A stretch of DNA of 64,000 nt from Brachynemurus nebulosus (lineage: Eukaryota > Arthropoda > Insecta > Neuroptera > Myrmeleontidae): NCBI GenBank assembly GCA_035578155.1, contig JAPWDM010000003.1, positions 71,812,963 through 71,876,962 of the forward strand. Reading direction: 5' to 3'. The notes beneath the pieces are model-generated. The model saw nothing but the letters and a program-made list of their open reading frames with translations, was not told the origin of the DNA and did not search any database. Position 1 is the stretch's first letter; every line of letters begins with the position of its first letter. Both the position numbers and the translations under genes were made by a program. Below are positions 23,800 to 37,065 of the stretch, one piece after another.

Positions 23800-26700
23800 G
23801 GTATTATGGAGAAATTACTCGAAGAATCTACGAATTTTTTCTCATCTTTAATGTACGATTCACCAAATTGTACAGTCGACTTAGGAACGGACGATATGCC
23901 CGGTGATATATTTACTCAAGCACAACGACTTCATGGTGCTATATTATTACACATCTTCTGCGGAGTATATTGTTTTGCCTTACTGGCTATTGTTTGTAAT
24001 GACTTTTTTCTACCGTCAGTGGAATGCATTATACGGGCACTTAATTTGTCACAGGTTAGTATTTTGTAACTAAGATTTTGGATAGGATCGGGGAAGGAAA
24101 TTAATTTCGACATAATACAATATCCAAGATAAGAAATCATTTATTTTAAGGTAGTAGTCTGGTAACTCGCGTTGTTTTTCATGCCTAATTTTAGCGGCAT
24201 TTTTTTTTTTTTTTTTTTTTGAGAAAGAACAAATGAAAAGTTTTGAATTTTTAGTATGTTTTTATTTACATTTTAAGGTAACAAAAAGAATTGTTTGAAA
24301 CAAAATGGCTTTTTTTTCGAAGTCCGCCATTTTGTTATTTTTTGATAAAATTTCATAATTCTAGTTCCGATGGTTCCGACCAGAATGACATATCGGACAT
24401 ATCTATAGATTAAGACTAATTAAGAATTTTTGATTTAAAATGTCCCCAAGAGTCAAAATCACCCGGGCCATCCACATGTTTTTTTTTTTGAGGCGCCAAC
24501 TTCAAGTGATAATAATAATAATAAAACAAAATTTAATTTATTCAAAAAAAACTTTTTTTGTTACCTTAAGATGTAAATAAAAAATATTAAGAATTCAAAA
24601 CTTTTCATTTGTTCTTTCTCAAAGTCCCAAAAAATAGGCATGAAAAACAGCGCGAGATATCAGACTACTCTACCTTAGAATTACATACTACGTTCAAATT
24701 TATCAATGAAACTTCAATCATATTAAATGCCACTAAAAGATCTAATAATAATTTTCAAATTATCAGTGAAGTTCATTTAAAAGAAAACTTATTTTTTGAT
24801 TCTGGAAACTTTAGCGGATGTTACGTACTTATAAACAAAGTTATTTTTGAATTTACGCACTTAAATATTTTGTTAAGTATACTTTTTGAAATAAATATCT
24901 TCAGAGAATATCACGTTTAAAAGTTTTTTGTATTCAAAATTTTGACAAAGATTTTTATCAACTTTTATCAGTTCGATTAGAAAGACAATAATTGTTATTA
25001 TTTTTTGGCCAGATTTAAAATGGAAATTTTTAAAATATTAACATTTAATACAATAGTAATATTCGAAATTCTTTTTATCAAATTACCTGGATTCTAGGAA
25101 AAAAAATTTTGTTCATTTTATAAGTGTATTTATATGATATTTGAAAAAAATTATCTTTCACTATGTGGCAATGAAATTGTAATAGCGATAACTGAAATAT
25201 TTTATTTAAAAAAATCTTAATTATTTAATTACATTCAAGTAGAGTATTTGCTTTTATTCATATGTATAACTGATTATAATAGAAAGAAATTACAACGAAT
25301 ACTTGGAATTTATTAGAAAGGAATGATAATAATTTTTGATCTTTATCAAAATTACTATTTTTGGATATTGTCAAATCATTAATGATATTACAATATGAAC
25401 AATGGTATATTACGTGATTGAGGTTGTAAGTTGCATATTACACACACGAGCGAAAAAATTACGCAAGAGCCGCGCAGTGACGAGTGCGTAATTGCGCGAG
25501 TGTGTAATATGCCTTACAATCAAGCAAGTTACGTACCTTACGTACTATACTTTATCTACGACTAACATTAAATTCACAATAAACAATAAAAATTTGGTAC
25601 AAAAAAAACACATTATAATTATGTAGAACTTGAAATTTATTAAAAACAAATGTAGGTAAACCATTCAGTTGCTAGGTACAATTTTTGTACAGATTCTAAT
25701 ATAAAGTTGATAAAAGTGTTGTAGGCTGTTCTTCTTTATACACAGGTGCATGTAAAGTACAGAATTTCGCACAGATATATGTAAAACATAGTTTACCTAG
25801 ATAGTAAATATTTTGTGCAATAAATCAGCATTTTCATGGCAGTCGTAGATAAAATTATTTATATATTCGACCACTTGACCAGCGACCCATTTCAGCTCGT
25901 AGAAGGCGATTGGTGTTATGCTATTATTTCTCTTATTTGGTGTAAAATCTAAACTATTTACTCAAATATTTTATAACTTAAAGACAAGACATCTTACTAT
26001 TCTCCAAAATTTCGAGTTCAATTCTTCATTGATTTGTATAATTTTAAGGATGTTGGAGCAGCTACGTTCATGTCAATCGCAACATCAGCTCCCGAATTTT
26101 TTGTTAATTTAGTCGGTGTATTTATTTCGAACAATGATGTTGGCCTGGGAACAATCGTAGGATCATCAGCGTTTAATTTACTGGGTGTAGGAGCACTGGG
26201 CAGTTTAGCAGCGATAAGGGTATGTTAAGAAATATTTCATTTTGAAACTGTAAAATATATTGCAATAAAAAAATTTATTTTTAGCCGATTCCAATTAAGT
26301 GGTATCCCCTGTCACGTGACTGCTGTATTTATGCCTTTTGTGTTAGTGTGTTAGTAACCGTTATATGGGACAACAAAATTTATTGGTATGAAGCTTTAGT
26401 TTTGGTCATTTTATATATTTCGTATTTCGTATTTATGTTTTCAAATAAAAAAATCATTAAATTTGCGAAAAGAGTGGCAAGAAAATGGGCGAAAGAGGAG
26501 AAGAAGATCGAACCAGGTATATTAGAAACATATTCAAGAAAAAATTTGATAATCAGTTTGTGCTAAATTATTACTTTTTTCTTAGTAACAATAACAGTTC
26601 AAGTGATTGGACCGGATTCAAGCACCAAAAAATTATCCCTTGATTCGGACGATTCATTAACAGGTTCCGTAAAACAATATAAAAGGACAATCGAATTTAA

Positions 26701-29234
26701 ACTTATGGATTATGGTATCTTCCGTTATTATGATGCGGAAAATGATTCGTACAGTGAAACTAGCTCATCTCCACACGTCTCACGAAAATTATCGCATTTA
26801 ACGGATGGGACTGTAACAGAAGAAGGTAAATATAATTGGTTCATTTAAGTCAATAAAAGTCAGGTTTTGTGGGAAAAATTCAAAAGTGAATAGTGCGAAT
26901 GGACCGCCTCTATCGGACAAAAAATTATTAATTGAACTTGTTGATATGTTTCAGAAGAATTTATTAGTTTATGGAAAGCACCAACCAAAAGTAAATGGCT
27001 TATATTTTGGTGGATTTTTACTTGGCCAATCCGTCTAATTCTCACACTGACACTTCCTGATTGTAGAAAGTACCCAAAAATATTCCCGTTGACTTTCATA
27101 ATGTGCATCGTTTGGATCGGTATAAACTCTTATATCATTACGTGGATGATGTCAATTATTGGTTAGTATAAGCGTCTAAAATTGTTAATTTGCCTCAATT
27201 TTATAAATACAGTTGATCATAAGAAGTATCCATGTATTTGACCAAACACCTATGTGAGTCAAATGTGATTCAAGTGATTTCTTCATGGAACTCTGTATGG
27301 CTTAGGTCACAAAAAGGAGCCGTGATATGAAACCTACAACTTCATTTTTTGCTTAATGTTGAATGGTTTAGTAACACTCAAAATTCTAAATTGATTTTTG
27401 TGAAACACTCAAATTACAATTGGTTTTGTATTTTTAGGGCAAACGTTCCATGTTCCAGTTGTTGTGATGGGATTAACATTTTTGGCCGCAGGAGGATGTT
27501 TACCAGAAGCGACATCGATTGTAATTGTGGCAAGAAAAGGTTGGTTTTTGATATTTAAAGTTAGCTACGTACGGATTTTAATAAATGAGCCGTTATCTGG
27601 AATAATATTAGGTTGTGTAATATGAAATGTCGTTTCCCGACCACTTGGCTTACCATGTAATTCAGATAAATATCGACACTTGTTGAACATTAGAGAAATG
27701 TTTAAAAGCAATTCTTTGGGTCGATTCGTATCGGCGTAAGCCAAAGTCGCTTGCGCTCATTTTGAATCAATCTGCACTTATTTTGCATTACATTTGGTTT
27801 ACTTTTGATCCCAGAGTATAGAGGTACAGCAACTACCTATTTTCTGTAATCACCAGTGGGCATTTCTGTGAACATTAGGCTACTTAGTAGTCAATCTCTC
27901 AGTAGCAGTCGATGAGTGTAGGTCAATCACAAGACAATGGATTTGATTGTTGTTCGTATTGTTACATCCCCACACGGAGCCACGTACATGCGTGTGGTGT
28001 CATAGATATGTATGGGACAGTACAGCCACCACCATCAACGTTAACTAACACAAATACACAATATCCCACTAATACAAAGTAAACCCAGCGCACGTATATT
28101 TCTATCTCTTACTGGTTACACTGGTTCCAGTAGTATAGAGATAGATATGTTGTCTCTACTGCTCTGTGCTTTTGACATTTTTGTATATTCCTGTCTCACT
28201 TTTCATGTTCTAGAGAGAAAGGTCAAGTTGGTCAAGTATTAGCGTTGGGTATACATCGTATATTGTGTATACGATATATACCGAACGCTAAGACTTGACC
28301 CTTCTCTCTAAAACATGGAAAGTGAAACAGGAATATACAAAAATGTCAAAAGCAAGCCAAATGTGATTCAAAACAAGTGCAAATTGATTCAAAATGAGCG
28401 CAAGCGGCGTTGGCTTACGCCGATACGAGTCGGCCCTTTAACTCTGAATATATTTCTTGTAGTCTGGAATCATTTCTGTCGTTACTTGGAATAATATTAG
28501 ATTGTGTAATATGAAATGTCATTTCCCGACCATTTGGCCAACCAAGTAATCGACACTTTTTTGAACATTAAAAAATATTTCAATAAAAAATTATAAAGAG
28601 ATCAACCTTTTTGACATAAAAATACATAAATATTAAAATCGTTTGGAAAGTGAATTTTAGTTAACAAAAATATGTACAGTGCTTGAAAAATTTATAATTT
28701 TTACGTTCTCAGATTTTTGGCGTCCTAGGTGGTTGCCTAGTTCGCGCCGGCCCTATTTGTAACATTAGGTGAAACCAAATACGGCGAGCACTAACTGATG
28801 TTTTTCCGTAGCAGACTTTTACTTAGTGTTTTCGAAATTTGAAACAAATGAAATTAATCGAATTGTAAATATCAAATTATTTTAATACTAATATTTTCGT
28901 TTATTGTGTAGGACAAGGTGGAATGGGCGTATCGAATGCCCTGGGAGCAAACACAATGGACATCTTAATGTGTTTAGGTCTACTTTGGTTTATAAAATCG
29001 ATACAGGAGGCCGTTAATGGAGTTGGTTACTATTATATTCAATCATCTGGGATGAATTACATTATATTGTGTCTTTTAATTGGGGCTTTAGTTTTGTTTT
29101 CAACATTTGCCTGTAACAATTTTCTAATGTGCAAACGAGTTGGAATTTTACTGATAACAAGTTATTTAATATTTATCACATTTGCCATATTAGTAACTGG
29201 ACATGTAATTAATTTGGGAAGTTCATTATGTTAG
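23800..29234 (+). CDS. K+-dependent Na+/Ca2+ exchanger (SLC24/NCKX family)
   Basis: Seven in-phase exons: 23800-24054, 26049-26219, 26285-26516, 26586-26825, 26955-27161, 27438-27539 and 28912-29234, giving about 509 residues (507 from the ATG at 23806). The family trades Na+ for Ca2+ plus K+ across membranes. Exon 1 has the family's NCT and DIF segment and the first membrane helix. Exon 2 is the alpha-1 repeat ([13 protein letters not shown], then [15 protein letters not shown]). Exons 4-5 give a long acidic, Ser-rich cytosolic loop. Exons 6-7 give the alpha-2 repeat ([34 protein letters not shown]) and the last helices. Alpha-2 reads GCLPE where most members read GTSIPD. The end looks more like SLC24A3/4/5 than SLC24A1/2. 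Exon 1 follows an acceptor, so a 5' exon, probably with a signal peptide, is missing. AATAAA lies at 29565-29570. Confidence 0.88.
24146..24677. mobile_element. Foldback MITE in the first visible exchanger intron
   Basis: Left end TTAAGGTAGTAGTCTGG is inverted at the right end. A second inverted pair inside is built on GAGAAAGAACAAATGAAAAG. The insert is about 530 bases in intron 24055-26048. Confidence 0.75.
25411..25535. repeat. Short hairpin repeat
   Basis: Arms TACGTGATTGAGGTTGTAAG and GTGTGTAATATGC...CAAGTTACGTA form an imperfect 40-base stem around a CG-richer loop. It may be a very short MITE. Confidence 0.5.
27600..28754. mobile_element. Dispersed hAT-like repeat in exchanger intron, interrupted
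   Basis: Sequence 27600-27717 and 28437-28510 is shared with 63690-63880. Sequence 28495-28754 matches the right part of the element at 10217-10795, including the GCGCCGGCCCTA end. The 27718-28436 element splits it. Confidence 0.65.
27718..28436. mobile_element. Inverted-repeat element nested in the repeat above
   Basis: Ends GGGTCGATTCGTATCGGCGT and the inverted GGGCCGACTCGTATCGGCGT bound 719 bases. A second, stronger hairpin at about 28175-28355 has arms over 70 bases and a GTATACGATAT loop. CTTT flanks both sides. Confidence 0.75.
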
Positions 29235-29570
29235 CAGGGTAAATATGGGCATAAAACAAATAGAGATAAGACTGACGCCATTTAAAGGCTAAATAGGCGT
29301 GACTGTATCAAAGAACTGAATTTCTTCCGTAACAATTTCAGTAAATTTTAAAATCAGAATTAGTCTTTTGCTTCCGACGTTGACGTTGCGTGGATTGAAA
29401 AAAAGTACAAAAGTAGACTGTGAATGAAATTAATACTTAAAAAAAATACCGCTTAATTAATATTTTAATAATTTTTTTTTATATAGTAATTTTTTCGTTT
29501 GTATATTTATTTTATATTAAAGTACATATATTATAACAAACCCCTTGTTATATAAGGACAATATAATAAA

Positions 29571-32500
29571 TTTTTTATCAATTTAAAATGGTAGTTTTAT
29601 TTTTTTGACATAACGAAATTATCAGAATAGGCAATAATATCTATGTATTTATATTGTAATAATGTTACTTACGAAATCCCTCTACCGTCGACGCACAAAA
29701 CTGTTATCGAAGGCTGTTCTGGAAATCTATAAAACGACGTTTAATATCATAGACATATAACATAGACTTATATGTCTATGAAACGACTATAAAACGACGT
29801 TTAATAACATAGACTTATATGTCTATGTTTAACATTCTAATAATCTGTGGTTGTGGGAAAGTAGAGTGAAGGAAAAAACTAATTGATAATGTAAGGTAAG
29901 ATAAATAAAAATGCAGTGTTTTTAAAAAAGGCCGCTCTTGTTTTACTTACTGAAAAATTATAAGGCGAACTTATATTACAAAAAAAAAAAATTATACATG
30001 AAGAATTATTATTTTACTTATGCATTAAATCAAAATAAAATTTATAAAGCTAAGACTAGTCAATCTTAATTTTAAAATAAGCTTTTACATAAATTTATTT
30101 CTTTTTCAAAACACGATATATTCAAATATTTTCCAATAAAATTCTTTCTATATATCTAACATGTCACATTTCCATTCTGCTATCAAAATTTTTATGAATT
30201 CAGTCAAAAATGACTTAGTACTATAATTTATAAATTTAAATAAATAATTTTGATTCTATTTTTTTTTTCTTTTTAAAGAGTCAAAACGACTGAAAATTCA
30301 TAAAATCGAACAATTTGAATCTGTTTCATAAGAATCTCGAAAAGATGGCAGTTCCAGTTCTAAAAACATTCGCAATTTAAAATTATCATTATCATTTATT
30401 GATGTGCTAAATTTTAAAAATATCTTACATCGAGTATTACTCACACAATTCAATTCTAGTAAATTCTCATACGGTAATTTGAGTATTTATTTCTTGATTA
30501 CTAGATTTAAACAAAAAATTTACGGTAAATCTGGGTAAATTTTAATAGAAAAAAATTTATATGCCACAATTATTGTTAACAACAGAGTGAAATGAAAAAT
30601 AATAAAAAAGTAACTAAAATAAATAATTTTTTTTTAAATAATAATGGCAATTATTTTGATAGGTTATGGCATAACATAAGCAATTAAAGTAGAATAAATA
30701 TTTATATATGTAAAATTATTATGTATGTTAGCAGTATTAATTAATAAAAACTAATATTTTAATAGAACTGTACACATTAAAAACAAATGATATAATGCAA
30801 TTTTCAAAAGTTTAAACGATCATAAAAATTTATTCTATAAATTTTAAATCTTTTAAATAAAACATTTTTTTTAAAAAATTGTTTTAATATTTTATTCAAC
30901 TGTTTTTCTGGTACTATAGTTAATGCAGAAATTTCAATTTTGGAATGTCAAATTATACGCCATTTTTTAAAAAGAATTTATTAGGTTATGATTTTTTTTA
31001 AATGATTATTCACATACAATAATTATAATGCAAAAACTATGTTACCAAAAAAAAAAAAAATATACTTTTGATTTTTATTACATTAACTTTTAATAAATTT
31101 TAGAGCAGACTCTGTTTAATAAATATTTATGCCCATAAGGACACGAATCATATTACGGATTATAATACAACGTAAATACACTTTGTATGCCATGATTAAT
31201 ATTATTACTTTTTTAAATAAATTAACAAACAATCCATCATACTTTACAAATGGATCGGTTATATCAATTAAATAACTTCCATTTACAACATCTCGTTTGA
31301 AGTTAGACACAAAATATTTGAAAACAATTAAAATTTTTATTAACCAGCTTTTATGGTTATTTTCATTTGTATCTAAATTCAATGTATATTTTGATTTATT
31401 TAGGAATAGTTCTCTTAAAATTATTTTCCAAATACTAAATATTTTTTTGATTATAATTTTGAATGAGATAAAGCTAGTAAAATAGTAACTTAAGTAAAAA
31501 AAAAAAACAACAAAATGTGTGAAGAATTATCTCTATTAAAAAAAACAGAAAAGAAACCGCGAAATTTAATCAACAATATGAAAAAGTAATTGAAAAATAA
31601 TTTTATATTCTTAATTATTTAAAGGTAAAAATTTATTATTTAATAATACTCTTTAATAATTTTTTTTCTTTTAAATAAAGTTAGTTTCTGAAGTAAAACA
31701 TTTATATTCTTACAAACATCAATTCTAAATGTATTTAATATTGATGATAATTATTTTACGTATAATTTTATTTTTAAAATTTAAAAATATAGCGAGCTAA
31801 CTTATAATAAAACTTTATTTTTTTATTTTTTTAAATTTTAGTACCACTGATTGTTTATACAATTTCATATTTTAAATATAATTATAATTTGAAATCACAG
31901 ATAGGGCATTAATAATAATTATAAAGATGAATGATTTTGTCAAAACAATGATAACTTTTTGTCAACAGAATAATTAATATTTTTTTTAGTGCGGTTGTAA
32001 TTTTGAAAATAAAAATTTTATCCCACGGTATTTCTGACTTTATTTTAATATTAGCGTATTCAATATAAGCGAGGAATTTTAAATATTTAATAAATGATAA
32101 AAGGTAAAGAATCTATTAAATTACAAAAAATAAATAAATATTCTATTATTAAGGAAATCAACATAATTCTCGTACTCAATAAGGCCACTTTTACGAATTT
32201 TGAAATAAATTTTTAAATGCTATTTTCTTGAGGAATAGGAAGTTTGGATTATGAAAGGTTACCACCTAAAAAAAAGTCATTGTAATAACTTACTCTACAT
32301 TTTTTACTATTCTTCAAAAGATTCTTCTATGTTCCTTATGTTCCTTATGTTGAATACGCCATGTTTACATTGTGGTTTGAACTGAGTATACATATACATA
32401 TAACATTTTATGATACAAATAATGGGTTTATTTATGCATTAACTATTAAAAAATGTCCTTTTAACGGGTAAATACAGAAAAATAAAAAAAAAAATTGTCA

Positions 32501-33920
32501 GAATAAAAACAGCAAATTGGTCAGATATAACATTATACTTTGTTATAGAAAAAACATCGATAACATTTTACATAGAGTGACTTTTTATTTATTTTGTTAT
32601 ATGATTGATAATATTTTGAGTATTTTTGAGGTTGGTCATCAAAACATAAACGTCATTTGCAAATATTTTTTTTTTCAATAAAATTGTTCTAAATGCAACA
32701 TTTTGTTAATATTTAATTTAAAATAGTGACGGACAATATTGAATAATGAAATTACTGTAAAGTATTTATTCGATGTTTAGTTTTATGTTGGTAGCAGTGT
32801 TTACATAAATCTATATAAAGCTCATACTAAGTAGTCTATGGTTTTGTGACTGTAATTATTTTATTTAAAAATAAGAAATAGCCAATAATTCAATAGTGTC
32901 CATCAGGATTATCTATATTTATTTAAACTAGCATATATTTCAGAGTTTGGTGATTGTAGAAGATATTTTTTTTTATATACAATCTAAAATTATATCATTG
33001 TTTGCATGGTATAACAATATTAGTTTAGGGTTAATAATTTAAAAATTAGAAAATATTAAATTAGTTGATTACTTAATTTTAAAATTAAAAATAAATTATA
33101 TGTACAACATTTATTTCCTAATATTTTCTAAATAGGTGCTTGTTTCAATACAATAATTTTGAAATAATATCAGTCTAGATAAATAAAAAAAAATTCAAAA
33201 ATATATTGCTTAAATAAATTATATACGTTAATTCCACATTTGGTCTGTGTAGTTTGGATTAAAAAGTACTTTTTGGATTGTTGGTAAAACTGTTACTTCA
33301 AATTAATATTCAATTTGAAAAATAGAATTCTATAGTTTGTATTCTATTTTTCAACGACATTTCGGTCGGCGGTAGAGCTTTTTATTAATTCAAATTACAC
33401 AGAATTCGTTGAGTTATCTATAAATTATTTATATTTGTTCGTTAATAAATTATTAATTGGTTGGCACAAACAAGTTTATTCCTATATTGTGCTAACTGAT
33501 TTGCATTTGGTAATATTTATATTATATGTAACTAACAAAAAAATTTTGAGCTGATTTAATTAATTTTACTAGTCTGAATTTATCGGCATTCTGGTTAAAC
33601 ATAACCTAATTTTTTTTTCAATGTAATTGGTGCTTTGATATTGTGTTTTAAGGTTGGCAGTTTTGAAATGGGATATGTTGTTTTGTTAGGTATTTGAACT
33701 TAACCTATAAATTTTAATGACTAAAATACCCCCTAAAAACATTTAATAATAAAACTGCCATACTGAAACGAAATTTTAGTTATGTACAATTTTTTTCTAA
33801 CTTTTTTTTTTAAAGAAACCTTGCTCTCAAATGTAAAATTAAATATCACATTCATTTCTAATTATTATAATTCCTTCAATTTAATTTGTTTTTTCATAAA
33901 ATTTACAACAAAAACAATTT
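29571..33920. other. Gene-free AT-rich interval
   Basis: Between the exchanger's poly(A) signal and the glypican stop I see only AT-rich sequence and chance open frames. The far end probably includes the glypican 3' UTR (minus strand). No clear transposon ends were found. Confidence 0.5.
29740..29827. repeat. Short tandem/inverted repeat
   Basis: Repeated ATAAAACGACGTTTAATA and CATAGACTTATATGTCTATG units lie downstream of the exchanger. The second unit is itself a perfect palindrome. Confidence 0.7.
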
Positions 33921-35049
33921 TTAACCAATTGACCACTGAGACATATATGTAATTAAAAATACTAATATACAGAGTAAATGGTATGAATATGTATTTCGTA
34001 CAGATGCGTTCAATGTTTCGGTCGGCACTGTATGCGTTTTTGTTGGTGATTTTGATGGCTTCTTTGACGTTGATGAATGGTGATCCGGGTCTGAAACGAA
34101 ATTTTTGAACTACTACTTGCACGACTTCACAAAATAATAAGTAGAGTGAGGACACTGGTCCGTACAAACGGGGTGACCAATTTTTTATAGTGGGTTCGAG
34201 AACACACTACGTCGTCGAAAAGGGGGTACTCACACTTTTGACGCGGTACTGTACTTAATGTTGTGGTACATTGCCGTGTCAAAAGTGTAAGCACCCCCCT
34301 GGGCCAAGTTGTCCCGATACTTTTGACGACGCTATAACCCGCTATAAAAAATTGGTCACCCTTTGGGAACGCGTTTGTGCGGACCAATGTCCTCACTCTA
34401 ATAATAAGTAATGACTTACCTAAATGATCATCACCCGAACCTCCGGATCCTTCTAAATTATCATCGTCCGAATCATCGGAATCCTTTCGAATTCCCGAGC
34501 CAGAACCTTCACTCGCGTCCCCTTGCATATAACTGTCAGATTCGGGAAAGTCGGCACTACCCAATGCGGAGACTACTACTTGTCGCACGTGTCTCAATTT
34601 GTCAGCAAGCCGAGCAATTTGTCCAGATGCCGAGGAGTAATTGGGTCGTACTTCGGGATTATATTTTTGCATACTTAGACTAGCATCAACGACAGTTTCT
34701 GTATATCTAAAAAAATTGGGAAAATTTAGTTTTGAGTTAAAATTTTCCATCAAAAAAAAAGGACTCACTCTCCAATTCGTTGTCCGTTCCAACATTCGCG
34801 ACCATCACGAGTCTCGGCAAACGCTTCGTCTTTGCATAAATTGTCAGCCAGCGTTGCGTAGAATCCACGACTTTTAACAACTGACGAAAGAAACTGTAGG
34901 AGCTGAGTATCGGGCGGTGTCGTTCGTAGGCTCGTGCTTATATGTTCCGGTGACATATTTGAGTCATAGTTCATTTGGTCGTACTCGTCAGAGGATAGTA
35001 ATGAATCTTCTTTGTTTGACAGTTTGGCATGTCCACATTTTAATTTTAC
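33921..35049 (-). CDS. dally: Glypican, last three exons (GPI-anchored heparan-sulfate proteoglycan)
   Basis: The minus-strand exons are 35049-34769, 34706-34420 and 34090-33921, in phase, giving 245 residues to the stop TAA at 33921. The first holds a helical glypican core segment ending CWNGQRIGE. The second starts YTETVV, has NPEV and ADKLRHV as in vertebrate GPC5/GPC3, and then acidic, Ser-Gly rich sequence (EGSGSG, LEGSGGSGDD), the usual heparan-sulfate attachment sites. The last gives a Ser/Thr/Lys stretch and a hydrophobic tail around HLLCILVFLITYM, a GPI-anchor signal with a small-residue site before it. Glypicans carry Wnt, Hedgehog and BMP ligands at the cell surface. DKLRHV favours the Dally (GPC3/5) branch over Dally-like, so the symbol is provisional. 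Upstream exons were not found in 35-64 kb. Confidence 0.85.
34142..34400. mobile_element. hAT-like MITE in the last glypican intron
   Basis: Ends TAGAGTGAGGACA(C/T)TGGTCC are inverted and ATAATAAG flanks at 34134-34141 and 34401-34408. The 259-base element makes up most of the 329-base intron between the exon carrying the Ser-Gly sites and the exon with the GPI signal. Confidence 0.9.
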
Positions 35050-36028
35050 CTGCAACAAAAAAGGAATTATTTATTACGTAATTCAATTTGAAATATGACA
35101 TTTAATACAAAAATCAGATAAACTTTAAGGATGGATATTTTTCAATTACAAAGTGTATTTTTTTTTTTTTAAAATCAATTTCAGAGTTTATTTCAAAATT
35201 ACTCCATGTAATTATAAATTTCATATAGTTAGTTTGTAATTAAAAATTAAAATTTACTAATTTTATTATCATAACATGGCTTTTTATAGAAATAATAGTG
35301 AATTTTAACATTATAGGCTAGTTGTAGGTCAATCTTTCAAAAAAAAAAAAAATCTTAAAAATTGCTTTTGAAAAAATATATGCAGTAAGTAATAAGAGGA
35401 TATCCTTAAATGACTTTTTACTTTAAGTGAATTTTGAGTAACTTTGGGATAAAATTTCCATTTTTAATGCTGAAATGTTGAGATTCGCTTTCCAAATACA
35501 ACCTTTGTTTCCCAAACGGTTTCTGAACAGTCATTAATAATTCACCAAGTGCGTGTGAAGCACGCATTAAGTCAGGGTTTCATAGTCAGTAACTAGAATT
35601 TTTCACAATTCTCATGACAAGATATTTTTTGTTTTTAATTAATGTTGAAATTAGCTTTTAATTTGTTAATATCTGAACCTTTTTTACTTTCTATATGACT
35701 TAAAAAAAATAAAATTTCTTAAGATCCGACACTGACTATTTAAAAGTGATGACACATGATGAATTTATAAGGATTTCGTTGTTGTACTACGAAATCCTTA
35801 AAATAAAAAGGACGCCACCAAAAACGTTATTTAAGTTGCGAATTTTATAGACTTAATGACATCACAGAGGTGAATTTTTTTAAAATTCTGTAAATTAAAA
35901 ATTATTTAAGTGACTTCCCATCGATTCAGTTGTGAATTTTTATTAATTTTAGGGGGAAAATCTCCATTTTTAGTATAAAAATTTCAAAATTTGGCTTATA
36001 AATATAACAGAAATGTTCTAGAACTTTG

Positions 36029-36178
36029 TTTTTGGAAAAACATATGGTTTCAATTTTATCAAAAATGGAAAGAATACTTTCGCAAAAATGTGCAGCTCTT
36101 TATTTTTTGGAAAAACATATGGTTTCAATTTTATCAAAAATGGAAAGAATACTTTCGCAAAAACGTGCAGCTCTTTAT
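36029..36178. repeat. 75-base tandem repeat, two units
   Basis: Two nearly identical units contain GGAAAAACATATGG and CTTTCGCAAAAA. The near identity suggests a recent event. The open frames across it are by-products of the repeat. Confidence 0.85.
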
Positions 36179-37065
36179 TTTTTACTGAAATTATAAAAAA
36201 AAGTAACCAAATAAAATATTCCATTTTACAAGACCGCGAAAAAATGGAGAAAATTATGGGAAAATATATAAACAAAAACATAAGTTTTGTTTAATATTTT
36301 ATTATATTTTATTGAACAAACTTTTCTACTTTACATTTTTGACTTATTATATCTACTTATAATTTTTTATCACACATAAAATAATAAGTCTTAACTATAT
36401 AACCACTGAACCATCCCAAAAGTATACATAATATTTATCGAATTTATTTCTGTTCCCGAACTTTCTGGGTATATTGTTTATGTACTACCATAAAGTAAGA
36501 AGATTACAAATTAATGAACAAATTTTTTACCGTATCGGCCGGGCTGTACTGCCGCACCGTTTCAGCCGCTTTCTCCAAAGTACACACAACACAACATACG
36601 GTTGAATAATTTGTTTTCGGATAATAATAGCTTTAACGAAAAATACACAAAAAATAAATATAAATGGATTTTAATCAAAGACTTAAGGAGAAGAAGAGAG
36701 AATTAATGTTACATCCAAAAAGTATTTAAAACGCCTACGTGCTAACAATTTTTTTTTTATTGTTTATTTATTAACATACAAACGAAATATTTCATCAGTT
36801 TCATTTTAATAAATTACTTTTCTCTTTTTTCGGTTACGATTCGATTAGTGATTGTAATTAAATGTGATGTTTTCAAGTGAACATAATTCTTTTGATATGA
36901 AATTATTATACGTAGGTATGGCTGGTTTATAGGTAATTATAATTCAAATTAGCCAAATTGTAATAAATTAACACGTATCTGTATATATGTGTTTGAAGAG
37001 CTTAGAGAAATCAATTAGATATATCTTATATGAATAGCGCCTCTCAATTGTTTGTTTTAAAAATT

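Larger units (their letters stand above)
13991..24015 (+). repeat. Segmental duplication, copy B
   Basis: This is the partner of 1-12040. It begins at the GATAGCAGCACTT end of caspase exon 4 as far as the window lets one see, and ends at CTTTTTTCTACCG in the SLC24 exon. Copy B has its own insertions: 14994-15245, about 16427-16830, 17445-17995, 19065-19309, about 19790-20125 and 21134-21593. Coding parts differ at several percent of bases and non-coding parts more, so the duplication is not recent. Confidence 0.9.

Noticed and set aside
31116..31382. 88-codon minus-strand frame with membrane-like residues
   Set aside because: There are no splice context, motif or neighbouring exons; the composition is expected from AT-rich DNA.
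34127..34795. A 222-codon minus-strand open frame spanning the glypican exon
   Set aside because: It reads through two splice sites and the MITE. Only the 34420-34706 part is coding.
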